Source of the DNA: Flagellimonas_B algarum | GTDB taxonomy: Bacteria > Bacteroidota > Bacteroidia > Flavobacteriales > Flavobacteriaceae | Assembly (NCBI RefSeq): GCF_040513375.1 | Contig: NZ_JBEVTG010000001.1 | Span: 496,001-560,000 of the forward strand | DNA: 64,000 bases | Direction of reading: 5' to 3' | In this document: positions 1 to 7,966 of the stretch, piece by piece | Numbering within the stretch: the stretch's first letter is position 1 | How the letters are laid out: every line of letters begins with the position of its first letter | Position numbers and translations under genes: made by a program | Notes under the pieces: generated by a model | Databases searched by the model: none | What the model was told of the DNA's origin: nothing | Seen by the model: only the letters and a program-made list of their open reading frames with translations

Positions 1-111
1 TTTAAAAACGATGTGCAAGAAGGCCCCAGCAAGGAATATGACGCAAACGGAACATTAATCAAAGAAGAAACCTACTTCAATGGCGAGATCGTTTCATCCC
101 AATCCCATTAA
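1..111 (+). CDS. C-terminal fragment of a MORN/YwqK-like repeat protein (partial)
   Basis: An open frame runs from base 1 to a TAA at 109-111 and gives the last 36 residues of a protein that begins before the window. The fragment contains the short pattern EGPSKEYDANGTLIKEETY, which resembles the repeat of MORN-type and YwqK-family antitoxin proteins (G-x-x-x-x-Y-x-x-G-x-L). The function cannot be set from so short a piece. Its last 32 bases overlap the start of the next gene in another frame, suggesting translational coupling. Confidence 0.55.
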   Translation, partial: FKNDVQEGPSKEYDANGTLIKEETYFNGEIVSSQSH

Positions 112-2038
112 GACCGCGTTGCGGTTGGTCTGTGGTGCCCTTTTGTTAGGGACCCTAGGCGCCAACGCCCAAGCCTCTTTAGACCTAGACGGTTACAAAA
201 CGCTATACCCCAATTCGCAATCGGTGCGCTTGAACCAAGAGATCCAATTGGATATCGCCATCGAAAAAGGGCGGTTCCAGATTTCAAAGGCCTCCGTTGA
301 AGAAGACCTGTACCTGTATGAAAGTGCGAAGTTCGATGCCAAGCAATCGATCAACTATTCGACCTTTTACGAATTGGACGAAATCGAGGCCTCTTCCTTC
401 GTTTACAAAGAAGCGGGGTATGAAGAATTGAAGGTATCGGAGTTCCAACAAAAAGACGAGCTCGATGGGTCGTTCTACGACGATATCAAATCGGTGAATT
501 TTATTTTTCCAAGCCTTGGTGAGGGGGCCAAGACCAAGCTGAAATACACCCAATCGATCAAGGATCCCCGTTTTTTGAGCGCCTTTTACTTCGCCAATTT
601 CTTTCCGATCGCCAACAACAAGATCACCATTACCGCCGATAAGGACATTACCCTGCGCTTTGAGGAAATCAATATGGAAGGGGTGGACTTCGAATTCAGT
701 GAAACCAGCACCCGCAATCAAAAGACCTATACCTGGACGATCACCGATGTAAAGCCCTTCAAATACGAATCGAGTGCGCCCGATTACAAAAGCATCTTGC
801 CCCATATCATCCCGATCATCGTATCCTACCAATCCAATGGCAAGACGGTGAAGGTATTGGACGACATCGCCGACCTCTACCACTGGTATTTCTCTTTGGT
901 CAAAGACCTGAACGCCGATGAAGCCCCGGCCGAACTGGTGGCCTTGGTGAATGGTTTGGTATCTGACCAGCCCAATGAACTGGAAAAGGTCAGGGCCATC
1001 TATTATTGGGTGCAAGAGAACATCAAATACATCGCTTTTGAATACGCTTTAGGGGGATTCGTACCCCGCGAAGCCAATGAGGTCTTCCGCAAGAAGTATG
1101 GCGATTGTAAGGACAATTCAAGCCTTTTGCTCAAAATGCTCGAAATCGCCGGGATCAAGGGCAACCTGACCTGGATCGGCACCCGAAGCATCCCTTACAA
1201 ATATGAAGACGTACCCACCCCTTCTGCCGACAACCACATGATCTTGCATTATGCCTACCAAGGCCGCTCGTATTATCTCGATGCCACCGGAAGGTTCAAT
1301 CCTATCGAAGTGCCCTCTTCCTTCATTCAAGGCAAGGAAGCCTTGATATCAATGGGGCGTGATTCGTTCATGATCAAAGAAGTCCCCATCGTGCCGCCCA
1401 CCGAAAACCGTTTTCAAGACCGGGCCACGATCGAACTGCAGGGCAACACCTTGGTGGGGCAAGGCTCCTCGACTTTGATCGGATACGGCAAGATGGACCT
1501 CTTCTATCGGTTGGAGGAGGCCCAAGACGAGACTGAGGTACGCGCCCTATACAACTCCGTTTTCCGCAAGGGAGCGAACAGTTTTTTGATCGATGGGTAT
1601 GAAGAGACCAACAAATACGATTACGATAAGGAATTCACGGTGAGTTACGGGTTCAACATCCCCAATTACGCCAAAACCTTCGGTGATGAGGTGTATATCA
1701 ACATGAACCTCAGCCGATCCATTGCTTCGAATTTGAAAACCGAAGATGACCGCAAGGCGGCCTACGAACACAGGTACCTCGACATGGCCAACTATACCTA
1801 TACGTTGAAGATCCCGGAAGGATATACCGTTGATTACCTCCCGCCCAATATGGAACTGGAGAGTCCGTTCGTCGACTTTACGATCAGCTATGAATTGAAG
1901 GAGGACGAATTGATCTATACCCAATCCTTTACCTTAAAACAACTGGTCTTAGACCTCGAAGCCCAAAAGACCACCAATGCCTTGACCAAAAAAGTCGTAA
2001 AGAACCACCAAGAAGTGGTCGTCTTGAAAAAAAAGTAG
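80..2038 (+). CDS. Secreted DUF3857 and transglutaminase-like protein
   Basis: This 652-residue protein has an N-terminal signal peptide (a basic start, a hydrophobic stretch around residues 13-28, cleavage probably after ANA), then a DUF3857 beta domain and a transglutaminase-like domain at about 290-405. The cysteine-protease-type triad is visible: C343 in YGDCKD, H386 in DNHMI and D401 in YLDATG. Such proteins are common in Bacteroidota and are exported; whether they crosslink or cleave is not known. The ATG at 80 lies inside the end of the upstream gene. The next gene starts 4 bp after this stop and encodes a related protein, so the two are probably co-transcribed and may act together. 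Confidence 0.85.
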   Translation: MARSFHPNPIKTALRLVCGALLLGTLGANAQASLDLDGYKTLYPNSQSVRLNQEIQLDIAIEKGRFQISKASVEEDLYLYESAKFDAKQSINYSTFYELDEIEASSFVYKEAGYEELKVSEFQQKDELDGSFYDDIKSVNFIFPSLGEGAKTKLKYTQSIKDPRFLSAFYFANFFPIANNKITITADKDITLRFEEINMEGVDFEFSETSTRNQKTYTWTITDVKPFKYESSAPDYKSILPHIIPIIVSYQSNGKTVKVLDDIADLYHWYFSLVKDLNADEAPAELVALVNGLVSDQPNELEKVRAIYYWVQENIKYIAFEYALGGFVPREANEVFRKKYGDCKDNSSLLLKMLEIAGIKGNLTWIGTRSIPYKYEDVPTPSADNHMILHYAYQGRSYYLDATGRFNPIEVPSSFIQGKEALISMGRDSFMIKEVPIVPPTENRFQDRATIELQGNTLVGQGSSTLIGYGKMDLFYRLEEAQDETEVRALYNSVFRKGANSFLIDGYEETNKYDYDKEFTVSYGFNIPNYAKTFGDEVYINMNLSRSIASNLKTEDDRKAAYEHRYLDMANYTYTLKIPEGYTVDYLPPNMELESPFVDFTISYELKEDELIYTQSFTLKQLVLDLEAQKTTNALTKKVVKNHQEVVVLKKK

Positions 2039-2042
2039 CCCT

Positions 2043-4007
2043 ATGAAAAACACCCTATCCGCCCTGTTGCTCTTTTGCTCGTTATGCCTGAATGCCCAAA
2101 ACGAGCTGGTCACCACCGCCTATGATTGGGAAGCCGAACCCGCCTATAGCACCAGCATCGAAACAGGTGTCGCCATGAAGGCCTTGCAGGAAAAGTACAC
2201 CATCGAATACGCCTATGATGACGAAGGTACCTTCACCCAACATTATTTGGAACACAAGACCCTCTTGCTCAACAGCAACGACAAGATCGAGGAATACAAC
2301 AAGATCTATTTGCCCTATAACGCAAGTTCGGCCCTGTTGAAAAGCAAGGCACGGGTCATCACCGCTTCCGGGGAGGTCATTGAACTCGATGAGTCGAAGA
2401 TCTTGACCGCCCAAGACAATGAGACCGGCCAGAATTACAAGTATTTCGCCTTTGAAGGTGTTGAAAAAGGGAGCATCATCGAATATTTCTATGTGGAGCG
2501 GAAAAATCCGAGTTACAGCGGTTCCACCTATAGGCTGCAATCCGATTTCCAGAAAACCAATGTGGCTTTCGAGCTCTATGCCCCTTCGAACCTGGTCTTC
2601 GAATTCAAATCATATAACGGCCTTCCTGCAGTGGTGCAAGACACCTTATCGGAAGGGCGTTCACGATGGGAATTGAAGCTCGACAAGATCGATGCCCTAT
2701 TGGATGAATCGCAAGCCCCGTACACGGCTTCGAGGGCCGCATTGGTCTATAAACTGGATAAGAACCTGAATTCGAACAAATCGGACCTTTCCTCCTACGG
2801 CAATGTCGCCCAGAACATTTACAACTACTACTATCAAGAACCCGATAAGACCGCCCAACCCCTGTTGGACGAATTCTTGGAGGGGACCATCAAAGCGACC
2901 GATACCGACGATGCCAAGATCCGGAAACTCGACAACCAGATCAAGTCAGGCTTCATCTTGTCAGAAGCCGGGGGTGACAACCTCAACGACCTCACCTCCA
3001 TCCTCAAAACCAAGATCGCGAACTCCGCCGGCCTCATCCGCTTGTACGTTGCCCTGATGCAACAATTGGAGATCAAGCATGAATTGGTAATCACCTCCGA
3101 TCGTACCAAAATAAAATTCGATGACAAATTCGAGGCGCATAACTTTTTGACCGACTTCCTAATGTATTTTCCGAAACAGGATCGCTACCTCTCGCCCACC
3201 GAACTTGGCACACGCTATGGGTACCCGCCCCCCTACCTGACCGACAACCATGGGTTGTTCATCAAAGAGGTCAGTGTGGGGAGTTTCACCTCGGCGGTAG
3301 GCAAGATCAAATTCATCAAGGCCGTCAGCGCCGACGATACGGTCGATGAAATGAAGATCGATGTCAATTTCGATACCGATGACATCACCACCAACGAAAT
3401 CAAGCTAAGCCGATCCTTCAGTGGTTACTACGCCCTACCCATCCACCCCTATATGGCCCAGGTCATCGGCGAAGACCGCACCAACATCTTAGAAGGCCTG
3501 GCCAAGACCATCAATGAAAACGTGACGGTCGAAAGCATGGAGGTCATCAACGAAGACCCCGAACTTTTCGGTGTGAAACCGATCATTTTCGAATTGGGGG
3601 TGCGTTCCAATGCATTGGTCGAAAAAGCGGGGCGCAAGTATTTGTTCAAAGTGGGCGACTTGATCGGTCCGCAGGTGCAGATGTACCAGGAGAAAAAACG
3701 GGTATTGCCCCTTGAAAACGAACATACCAGAAGCTATTTAAGGACGATCACCATAACCCTTCCCGAAGGGTATGATGTAGTCAATCTCGAGGATATCAAT
3801 ATCGACAACAAATACGCCGAAGGAGGTTCGGAACAGTTCTCCTTTACCTCTTCGTACGAATTGGCCGGCAATGTGCTCACGATACGGGCCGATGAATTTT
3901 ACCGGACCAACATCGTGCCGCCATCGAATTTCAACGAATTCAGGAAGGTCATCAACTCCGCCGCCGATTTCAATAAAATCACCTTGATTTTGGAACCCAA
4001 GGGCTAA
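2043..4007 (+). CDS. Secreted DUF3857 protein with a degenerate transglutaminase region
   Basis: This 654-residue protein has a clear signal peptide (residues 1-18, ending LCLNAQ) and a DUF3857 domain that parallels the gene before it. In the region matching the transglutaminase core, the place where the neighbour has YGDCKD reads KIANSAG, so the catalytic Cys appears to be missing. The flanking helix pattern (LIRLYVALMQQLEI) is still recognisable. I infer a non-enzymatic paralogue or partner of the upstream protein. The 4-bp gap to the upstream gene supports an operon. About 100 bp separate it from the next gene, which has its own promoter-like box. Confidence 0.8.
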   Translation: MKNTLSALLLFCSLCLNAQNELVTTAYDWEAEPAYSTSIETGVAMKALQEKYTIEYAYDDEGTFTQHYLEHKTLLLNSNDKIEEYNKIYLPYNASSALLKSKARVITASGEVIELDESKILTAQDNETGQNYKYFAFEGVEKGSIIEYFYVERKNPSYSGSTYRLQSDFQKTNVAFELYAPSNLVFEFKSYNGLPAVVQDTLSEGRSRWELKLDKIDALLDESQAPYTASRAALVYKLDKNLNSNKSDLSSYGNVAQNIYNYYYQEPDKTAQPLLDEFLEGTIKATDTDDAKIRKLDNQIKSGFILSEAGGDNLNDLTSILKTKIANSAGLIRLYVALMQQLEIKHELVITSDRTKIKFDDKFEAHNFLTDFLMYFPKQDRYLSPTELGTRYGYPPPYLTDNHGLFIKEVSVGSFTSAVGKIKFIKAVSADDTVDEMKIDVNFDTDDITTNEIKLSRSFSGYYALPIHPYMAQVIGEDRTNILEGLAKTINENVTVESMEVINEDPELFGVKPIIFELGVRSNALVEKAGRKYLFKVGDLIGPQVQMYQEKKRVLPLENEHTRSYLRTITITLPEGYDVVNLEDINIDNKYAEGGSEQFSFTSSYELAGNVLTIRADEFYRTNIVPPSNFNEFRKVINSAADFNKITLILEPKG

Positions 4008-4069
4008 GCGGTTTCCCGTGTATGGCCGGGGCATGATCCTATAGCGCTTCCATATCAAGGACTTATAAG

Positions 4070-4077
4070 TATCTTTA
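4070..4077 (+). promoter_or_regulatory. Candidate -7 box (TATCTTTA)
   Basis: TATCTTTA fits the Bacteroidota -7 consensus TAnnTTTG except for the last base. It lies 31 bp before the ATG at 4109 in the only gap upstream of the lipid-storage locus. Confidence 0.4.
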
Positions 4078-4108
4078 AGCCTAGTTTCCGATCCCAATAC
4101 GAGAAAAC

Positions 4109-4672
4109 ATGGCAAAAAAAGCACAGACCGCTTCCTTTATGGTGCGGTTTACCCAAAAGATCTATGATGAAAACGGCGAGTCGAAAGTACAATGGCGGGG
4201 CAATGTCTCGCATGTACAAGGCGGTGAGGATATCAACTTCACCGATTTCAACAAGGCCGTAGCCTTTATCCAAGAACACCTGGCCCAGCTCACCATGGAT
4301 GCGACCGAAGACCGCTCTTCCGAAGAACAGGAAAACATCTTGAGCAAGAGTTTTTCCCTGTTCAAATCCGTGGCGGCCACCGGACCCAAGATCATCAAGG
4401 AGACGCTCAAAGACCCGCGTAAGCAGGTGGCCAGCATTCAAGACCAATTGACCGAGTACAGTGGTGAACTGCTAGAGAAAGTCCCCATCGATCAATGGCG
4501 AAACGCCTCGAAATCGGATTTCAAGTCCATCCAAGACACCTTGGACAAACTCACCCGTTCGGTGACCGATCTTTCGAAAAAAATGGATGCCTTTCAATCC
4601 GAAGCGGTCACCGATAAGGCCGGGATCAAAAAAACGACGGCCCGAGCCAAAACGAATCCTAAAAAAGCCTGA
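4109..4672 (+). CDS. Uncharacterised helical protein at the head of the lipid-storage locus
   Basis: I do not recognise a named family for this 187-residue soluble protein. The first 65 residues look like a small mixed domain. Residues about 90-165 are helical with heptad-like spacing and could form a coiled coil. The last 18 residues are rich in Lys, Ala and Thr (ending NPKKA), similar in character to the tails of phasin-type granule proteins. No signal peptide or membrane segment is seen. It is followed after 6 bp by the SARP-like regulator and lies upstream of the phasin-like genes, so a granule-associated or regulatory role is a reasonable inference, not a demonstrated one. Confidence 0.6.
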   Translation: MAKKAQTASFMVRFTQKIYDENGESKVQWRGNVSHVQGGEDINFTDFNKAVAFIQEHLAQLTMDATEDRSSEEQENILSKSFSLFKSVAATGPKIIKETLKDPRKQVASIQDQLTEYSGELLEKVPIDQWRNASKSDFKSIQDTLDKLTRSVTDLSKKMDAFQSEAVTDKAGIKKTTARAKTNPKKA

Positions 4673-4678
4673 TCCCCC

Positions 4679-5488
4679 TTGTCTGAAGCGAGCTTGACAT
4701 CGGAACTAGCGGGCTATAGGAAATTTCAGCTCGAAGCACCCATAAGATTCCAAACCTTGGGGCAGTTCGCCCTATGGCGTAATGGGGAAAAAGTCAGCTC
4801 GAAAGAATGGGGAAGGGATAAGACCGTACAGCTCATCCAATACCTCATCTCCTACCGCAACCGCCACGCCCTGCACAAAGAACACATCATGGACCATCTC
4901 TGGGAAGAAGGGGACGACCGTGATTTCAAAGTGGCCCTTCACGGGGTGAATAAAGTGTTGGAGCCCCTTCGGCCGTCGCGGACCGAAGCCATCTACGTAG
5001 CCCGACAAGGAGCGACCTACCAGCTGAACCTCGAATTGGTATGGATCGATGTGGAAGCGATCGAAAACTACATCGTTTTGGGCAACAAGGCCCTGACCGA
5101 ATTTCCGGAGGTGGCCGAAGAGGCTTATCAAGAAGCGGTCGCCCTTTATCAAGGTGCCTACCTCCCCAACCGTATTTTCGAGGATTGGTCTTCGGAAGAA
5201 CGGGAGAAAATCCAGGTCTTGATCCTCGGCGCTTTCGTGAACCTGGCTGAACTGCTGATCGAGAGCAACCCGATGGAGAGCATCCGGCTCGCGCAAGAGG
5301 CCATTGCGTTGGACCGTACCTGGGAGGATGCCTATCGGATACAAATGGCGGCCTATGTCGCCAAAGGCAATCGCCCCCAAGCCCTGAAAACCTATCAAAA
5401 ATGTGCCGATATCCTGGAAGAGGAATTCGGAATCGACCCCCTACCCGCTACCAGGGCCCTCTTAAAGGACATCGAAGCCATCGCCTGA
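4679..5488 (+). CDS. SARP-like transcriptional regulator with BTAD domain
   Basis: The 269-residue protein has an OmpR-type winged helix at about residues 20-105 (starting IRFQTLGQFALWRNG, with the recognition region around NKVLEPLRP) followed by a bacterial transcriptional activation domain at about 112-265, built of TPR-like helices and ending EEFGIDPLPATRAL, a hallmark of BTAD. Known SARP proteins bind heptamer direct repeats with an 11-bp period next to the promoter and activate transcription. Exactly such repeats lie before the next two genes. The start is TTG at 4679, 6 bp after the upstream stop; the first internal ATG (residue 70) would delete half the DNA-binding domain. A terminator follows at 5498. 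Confidence 0.82.
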   Translation: MSEASLTSELAGYRKFQLEAPIRFQTLGQFALWRNGEKVSSKEWGRDKTVQLIQYLISYRNRHALHKEHIMDHLWEEGDDRDFKVALHGVNKVLEPLRPSRTEAIYVARQGATYQLNLELVWIDVEAIENYIVLGNKALTEFPEVAEEAYQEAVALYQGAYLPNRIFEDWSSEEREKIQVLILGAFVNLAELLIESNPMESIRLAQEAIALDRTWEDAYRIQMAAYVAKGNRPQALKTYQKCADILEEEFGIDPLPATRALLKDIEAIA

Positions 5489-5497
5489 TGCCCTGAA

Positions 5498-5532
5498 AAC
5501 CCTTTCCAGCAAAAGGGTTCCCGTTTTTTTTC
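5498..5532 (+). terminator. Rho-independent terminator after the SARP-like gene
   Basis: An 8-bp stem AACCCTTT/AAAGGGTT with a 6-base loop is followed by CCCG and a run of eight T. It separates the regulator gene from the phasin-like gene, which has its own promoter. Confidence 0.8.
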
Positions 5533-5558
5533 CAAAAAAATCCTAGACGACGCATCGA

Positions 5559-5594
5559 TTGCAACTCAATTGTAACTACCCCATAGTACGTTTG
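5559..5594 (+). promoter_or_regulatory. Activator-type promoter: heptamer direct repeats plus -7 box
   Basis: TTGCAAC (5559-5565) and TTGTAAC (5570-5576) form a direct repeat with an 11-bp period, one helical turn. Ten bases later comes TACGTTTG (5587-5594), a perfect TAnnTTTG -7 box. The same arrangement with the same 10-bp spacing recurs at 5892-5927. The geometry matches known SARP operators, and the gene just upstream encodes a SARP-like protein. Binding itself is inferred. Confidence 0.72.
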
Positions 5595-5630
5595 CACCAG
5601 AATCATCGGATAATCAGAAAAAAGACACCT

Positions 5631-5882
5631 ATGGCTACTAAAAAAACAAAACAGACACTCGTAGAGAAAGCCACCTTCAAAGCATTGGGTTTGGCGACCA
5701 AAGCCAATGATTTCGCCCTTTTAAAAACGGAGCAGGCTTTTGACGCCTCACTTGGTTTCGCCCAAAAGTCAATGGGGTTCACCACCATGGTCGTAAAAAA
5801 AGGATTGGACATTTCAGCCACTCAGCAAGATTTGGTTTTCGACCTATTGCACGGCGTCAAAAAAAGAATCGTCAAAAACTAG
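5631..5882 (+). CDS. Small phasin-like granule protein
   Basis: This 83-residue, lysine-rich, wholly helical protein starts at ATG 5631; the longer frame from TTG 5559 would begin inside the promoter repeats and is rejected. It has amphipathic helices around 24-60 and the motif QQDLVFD at 65-71. The same motif and a similar overall helix layout occur in the 95-residue protein at 6850, and a looser version (RKQMDMVFE) in the 282-residue protein between them. Phasins coat storage granules in bacteria through such amphipathic helices. Phasin-like is my call from composition, length, paralogy and neighbours; no catalytic feature is seen. It probably coats neutral-lipid inclusions, since no polyester synthase is nearby. 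Confidence 0.62.
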   Translation: MATKKTKQTLVEKATFKALGLATKANDFALLKTEQAFDASLGFAQKSMGFTTMVVKKGLDISATQQDLVFDLLHGVKKRIVKN

Positions 5883-5891
5883 AAGTTCCGA

Positions 5892-5927
5892 CTGCAACCC
5901 AGTTGTAACCGACCGCACTTAGCTTTG
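5892..5927 (+). promoter_or_regulatory. Second activator-type promoter with the same repeats
   Basis: CTGCAAC (5892-5898) and TTGTAAC (5903-5909) repeat with an 11-bp period. Ten bases on lies TAGCTTTG (5920-5927), a perfect -7 box. Layout and spacing are identical to 5559-5594 although the surrounding bases differ, which argues for selection on the site. Confidence 0.72.
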
Positions 5928-5966
5928 CGGAAACAAAATGAAATAACAACATACAGATATAGTATC

Positions 5967-6815
5967 ATGGCAACAAAAGCAGAAAAAAAAGCAACGAACA
6001 AAAAGAGTTTGAACAACGCCTTGATCAATGCCACTGTCGCAACGATCAACACCACCGTTGAGAATGGTGAAAAATGGCAAAAATTGACCAAAAAAATGGT
6101 CAAAAAATCAGAACCCGTCCGTAGAAAACAAATGGATATGGTTTTCGAAACCGCTACTGCGGTCAAAAACCAAATGACCAGCGGAAAAGAACGCATGTTG
6201 GACCTTGTCGGGTATGAAGAAGACATGATGGAAAGGGCGGTTGAATTCGCTTCGAACACCAAGGTCGGTAAGAAGGTCATCAACGTGACCGAGACCCTTA
6301 AAGAAAAGGTGGCCGAAAACCCTATGGTCAAAAAAGCAGAGAAGACCGCTGACGGGTTGAAAGCAAAAGGTACCGCCAAATTGAACGACTTGCGCGGTGA
6401 TGTTTTGGAGCAAGCCAAAAAGATCTTGAACAAAGGAGAGGAATTGGTCGAAGAGGCCATGGTGCCTAAAAAAGCGGCCAAAAAGGTCAAGAAAAACGTG
6501 ACCAAGGCCAAAAACAAGGTGCAAGAGACCGCTAAGGTAGCGACCAAAAAAGCCACTGCAACAGCCGGTAAGGTCGTCACCACTGCAACGGCCGTCGTAA
6601 AAGACGATTTGAAATTGATCAATGGTATCGGACCAAAATTGGAGAAAATGTTCAACGAAGGAGGTATTCAAACCTTCGCCCAATTGGCCAAAGCCAGTGA
6701 AGCGAAAATCAAAGGCATCCTTGAGAAGGCCGGTCCTATCTTTAAGAACGCCAATTTCTCAGAATGGGTGAAGCAAGCCGAAGAGTTGGCCAAGTCGGTC
6801 AGCAAAAAAGCCTAA
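5967..6815 (+). CDS. PhaF-like phasin with histone-like tail and helix-hairpin-helix end
   Basis: The 282-residue protein has three parts. Residues 10-165 are long amphipathic helices of phasin type, including a VRRKQMDMVFETATAVK segment echoing the QQDLVFD motif of its small neighbours. Residues about 167-205 are very rich in Lys, Ala and Thr (PKKAAKKVKK and similar), like the histone-H1-like tail of PhaF. Residues 214-275 form a helix-hairpin-helix unit with the signature LINGIGPKLEKMF (GIGP at 220-223) of DUF4332-like domains. I infer a granule protein that may also touch DNA, helping to share granules between daughter cells. The start is ATG 5967; a frame from 5925 begins inside the -7 box. 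Confidence 0.66.
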   Translation: MATKAEKKATNKKSLNNALINATVATINTTVENGEKWQKLTKKMVKKSEPVRRKQMDMVFETATAVKNQMTSGKERMLDLVGYEEDMMERAVEFASNTKVGKKVINVTETLKEKVAENPMVKKAEKTADGLKAKGTAKLNDLRGDVLEQAKKILNKGEELVEEAMVPKKAAKKVKKNVTKAKNKVQETAKVATKKATATAGKVVTTATAVVKDDLKLINGIGPKLEKMFNEGGIQTFAQLAKASEAKIKGILEKAGPIFKNANFSEWVKQAEELAKSVSKKA

Positions 6816-6849
6816 GCATCCTTTTGGATAATAGCACAATTCGAAAGCA

Positions 6850-7137
6850 ATGAAAAATAAAAGCACGAAAAAGAACAGCAAAGGGCGGGTCAGTGAAATG
6901 ATGGCCAAGACGAAAAACTTCGCCGTAAAGACCAATGATAAGGCCCTAGAAAGAACGGAGGCTGCCGTAACCACTTCCTTGGAAGTGACCGCACAATGGC
7001 AGAAAGTTGCCGATAAAGCCCTAAAAGGAGGTTTGAAATTGGCAGCGAACCAACAAGATTTGGTATTCGACATTTTGAACGAAATCAAAGACCACGCATT
7101 AGCCGGAAAAGAGAAGTTCCGCAAACTGGTCGCATAA
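6850..7137 (+). CDS. Small phasin-like granule protein, paralogue of 5631
   Basis: This 95-residue helical, basic protein aligns along most of its length with the 83-residue protein at 5631: AVKTNDKALERTEAA against ATKANDFALLKTEQA, and QQDLVFD at 68-74 against 65-71. It has no signal peptide or membrane segment. It follows the PhaF-like gene after 34 bp without a clear promoter and is followed by a strong terminator at 7168, so it is probably the last gene of the unit transcribed from the repeat-bearing promoter at 5892. A phasin-like surface protein of a storage inclusion is the likely role; this is inferred. Confidence 0.62.
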   Translation: MKNKSTKKNSKGRVSEMMAKTKNFAVKTNDKALERTEAAVTTSLEVTAQWQKVADKALKGGLKLAANQQDLVFDILNEIKDHALAGKEKFRKLVA

Positions 7138-7167
7138 GGTAGTTTAGTTAATCGTTTTAGATGTATC

Positions 7168-7208
7168 AAAAACCAGTTTGTCCCCCTTGGGATGGACTGG
7201 TTTTTTTT
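7168..7208 (+). terminator. Rho-independent terminator closing the phasin unit
   Basis: The stem AAACCAGT (7170-7177) pairs with ACTGGTTT (7196-7203), with a small nested TCCC/GGGA stem in the loop, followed by eight T in all. An apparent reading frame starting at 7192 lies inside this hairpin. Confidence 0.85.
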
Positions 7209-7235
7209 ATGCATGCATAACAAATGGGAAATCGT

Positions 7236-7243
7236 TATTTTTG
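7236..7243 (+). promoter_or_regulatory. -7 box (TATTTTTG)
   Basis: A perfect TAnnTTTG box lies between the terminator and the ATG at 7327 and likely drives the TetR-like and kinase-like genes. It has no 11-bp repeats like the phasin promoters. The leader would be about 75 nt. Confidence 0.55.
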
Positions 7244-7326
7244 ATAGTCCACCGAAGTTGAACCGGAACGCGCCCGAAAGGAGCAAGATTTCCATCCGAA
7301 ACCTGATATTGGCAAAGAAAAAGCAC

Positions 7327-7959
7327 ATGACCGTAGAGACCCTCATCGACAACTACATGGATGCCGTGGTCAAGTACCAGGGCAAACCGACGGATGTCGA
7401 ACAACTCGCTTCAGACTATGGTTTCGATGCTGAGGATTTCGATGCGCTTTTCGAGAATTTTGAGGAACTGGACAAAACGATTTTCAAGACGCTGATCGAC
7501 ATTTCCATTGCCACCCTGATCGAAGCCCCTGAATTCAGCGAATTCAGTAAAAAAGACAAACTGCTCAGTTTGTATTACACCCTCTTTGAGAATTTTACCT
7601 TGAACCGTGAATTCGTGGTGTTGACCATCAAAGGGTACGGACTGAGCCTGAACACGATCTCCTTGTTCGGCGAATTGAAGGAAAGTTTTATGGCCTTCGT
7701 CGATTCTTTGGATCTCGAACCCTTCAATTTGACCGACAGTTTGGAATCGTTACAGAAGAAATCGATCAAAGAAGCATTTTGGGTGCAATTCTTATTGACG
7801 GTGAAATTTTGGATGGATGATACCTCGGATCAATGTCAAAAGACCGATATCTTCATAGAAAAGTCGGTGAACACCGGAGTCGAACTACTCAACACCCAAT
7901 CGTTGTCCAACATTATTGATTTGGGCAAGTTCCTGTATTCCGAAAAAATCAAGTCATAG
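7327..7959 (+). CDS. TetR-like regulator (C-terminal type)
   Basis: The 210-residue all-helical soluble protein begins with a segment (LASDYGFDAEDFDALFENFEEL) that fits a small TetR-type helix-turn-helix, although it is shorter and weaker than usual. The rest resembles TetR C-terminal ligand and dimer domains. I chose ATG 7327 because the upstream start at 7192 lies in the terminator stem and the candidate -7 box lies at 7236. It ends 7 bp before the ABC1 kinase-like gene and is probably co-transcribed with it. If it is a TetR protein its ligand might be an acyl-CoA or fatty acid, given the neighbours, but nothing in the sequence shows this. Confidence 0.5.
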   Translation: MTVETLIDNYMDAVVKYQGKPTDVEQLASDYGFDAEDFDALFENFEELDKTIFKTLIDISIATLIEAPEFSEFSKKDKLLSLYYTLFENFTLNREFVVLTIKGYGLSLNTISLFGELKESFMAFVDSLDLEPFNLTDSLESLQKKSIKEAFWVQFLLTVKFWMDDTSDQCQKTDIFIEKSVNTGVELLNTQSLSNIIDLGKFLYSEKIKS

Positions 7960-7966
7960 CCCCATT

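Noticed and set aside
5879..6655. Minus-strand frame of 258 residues antisense to the PhaF-like gene
   Set aside because: Low-complexity Ala/Phe/Val shadow caused by the Lys-rich coding strand; no promoter or RBS.
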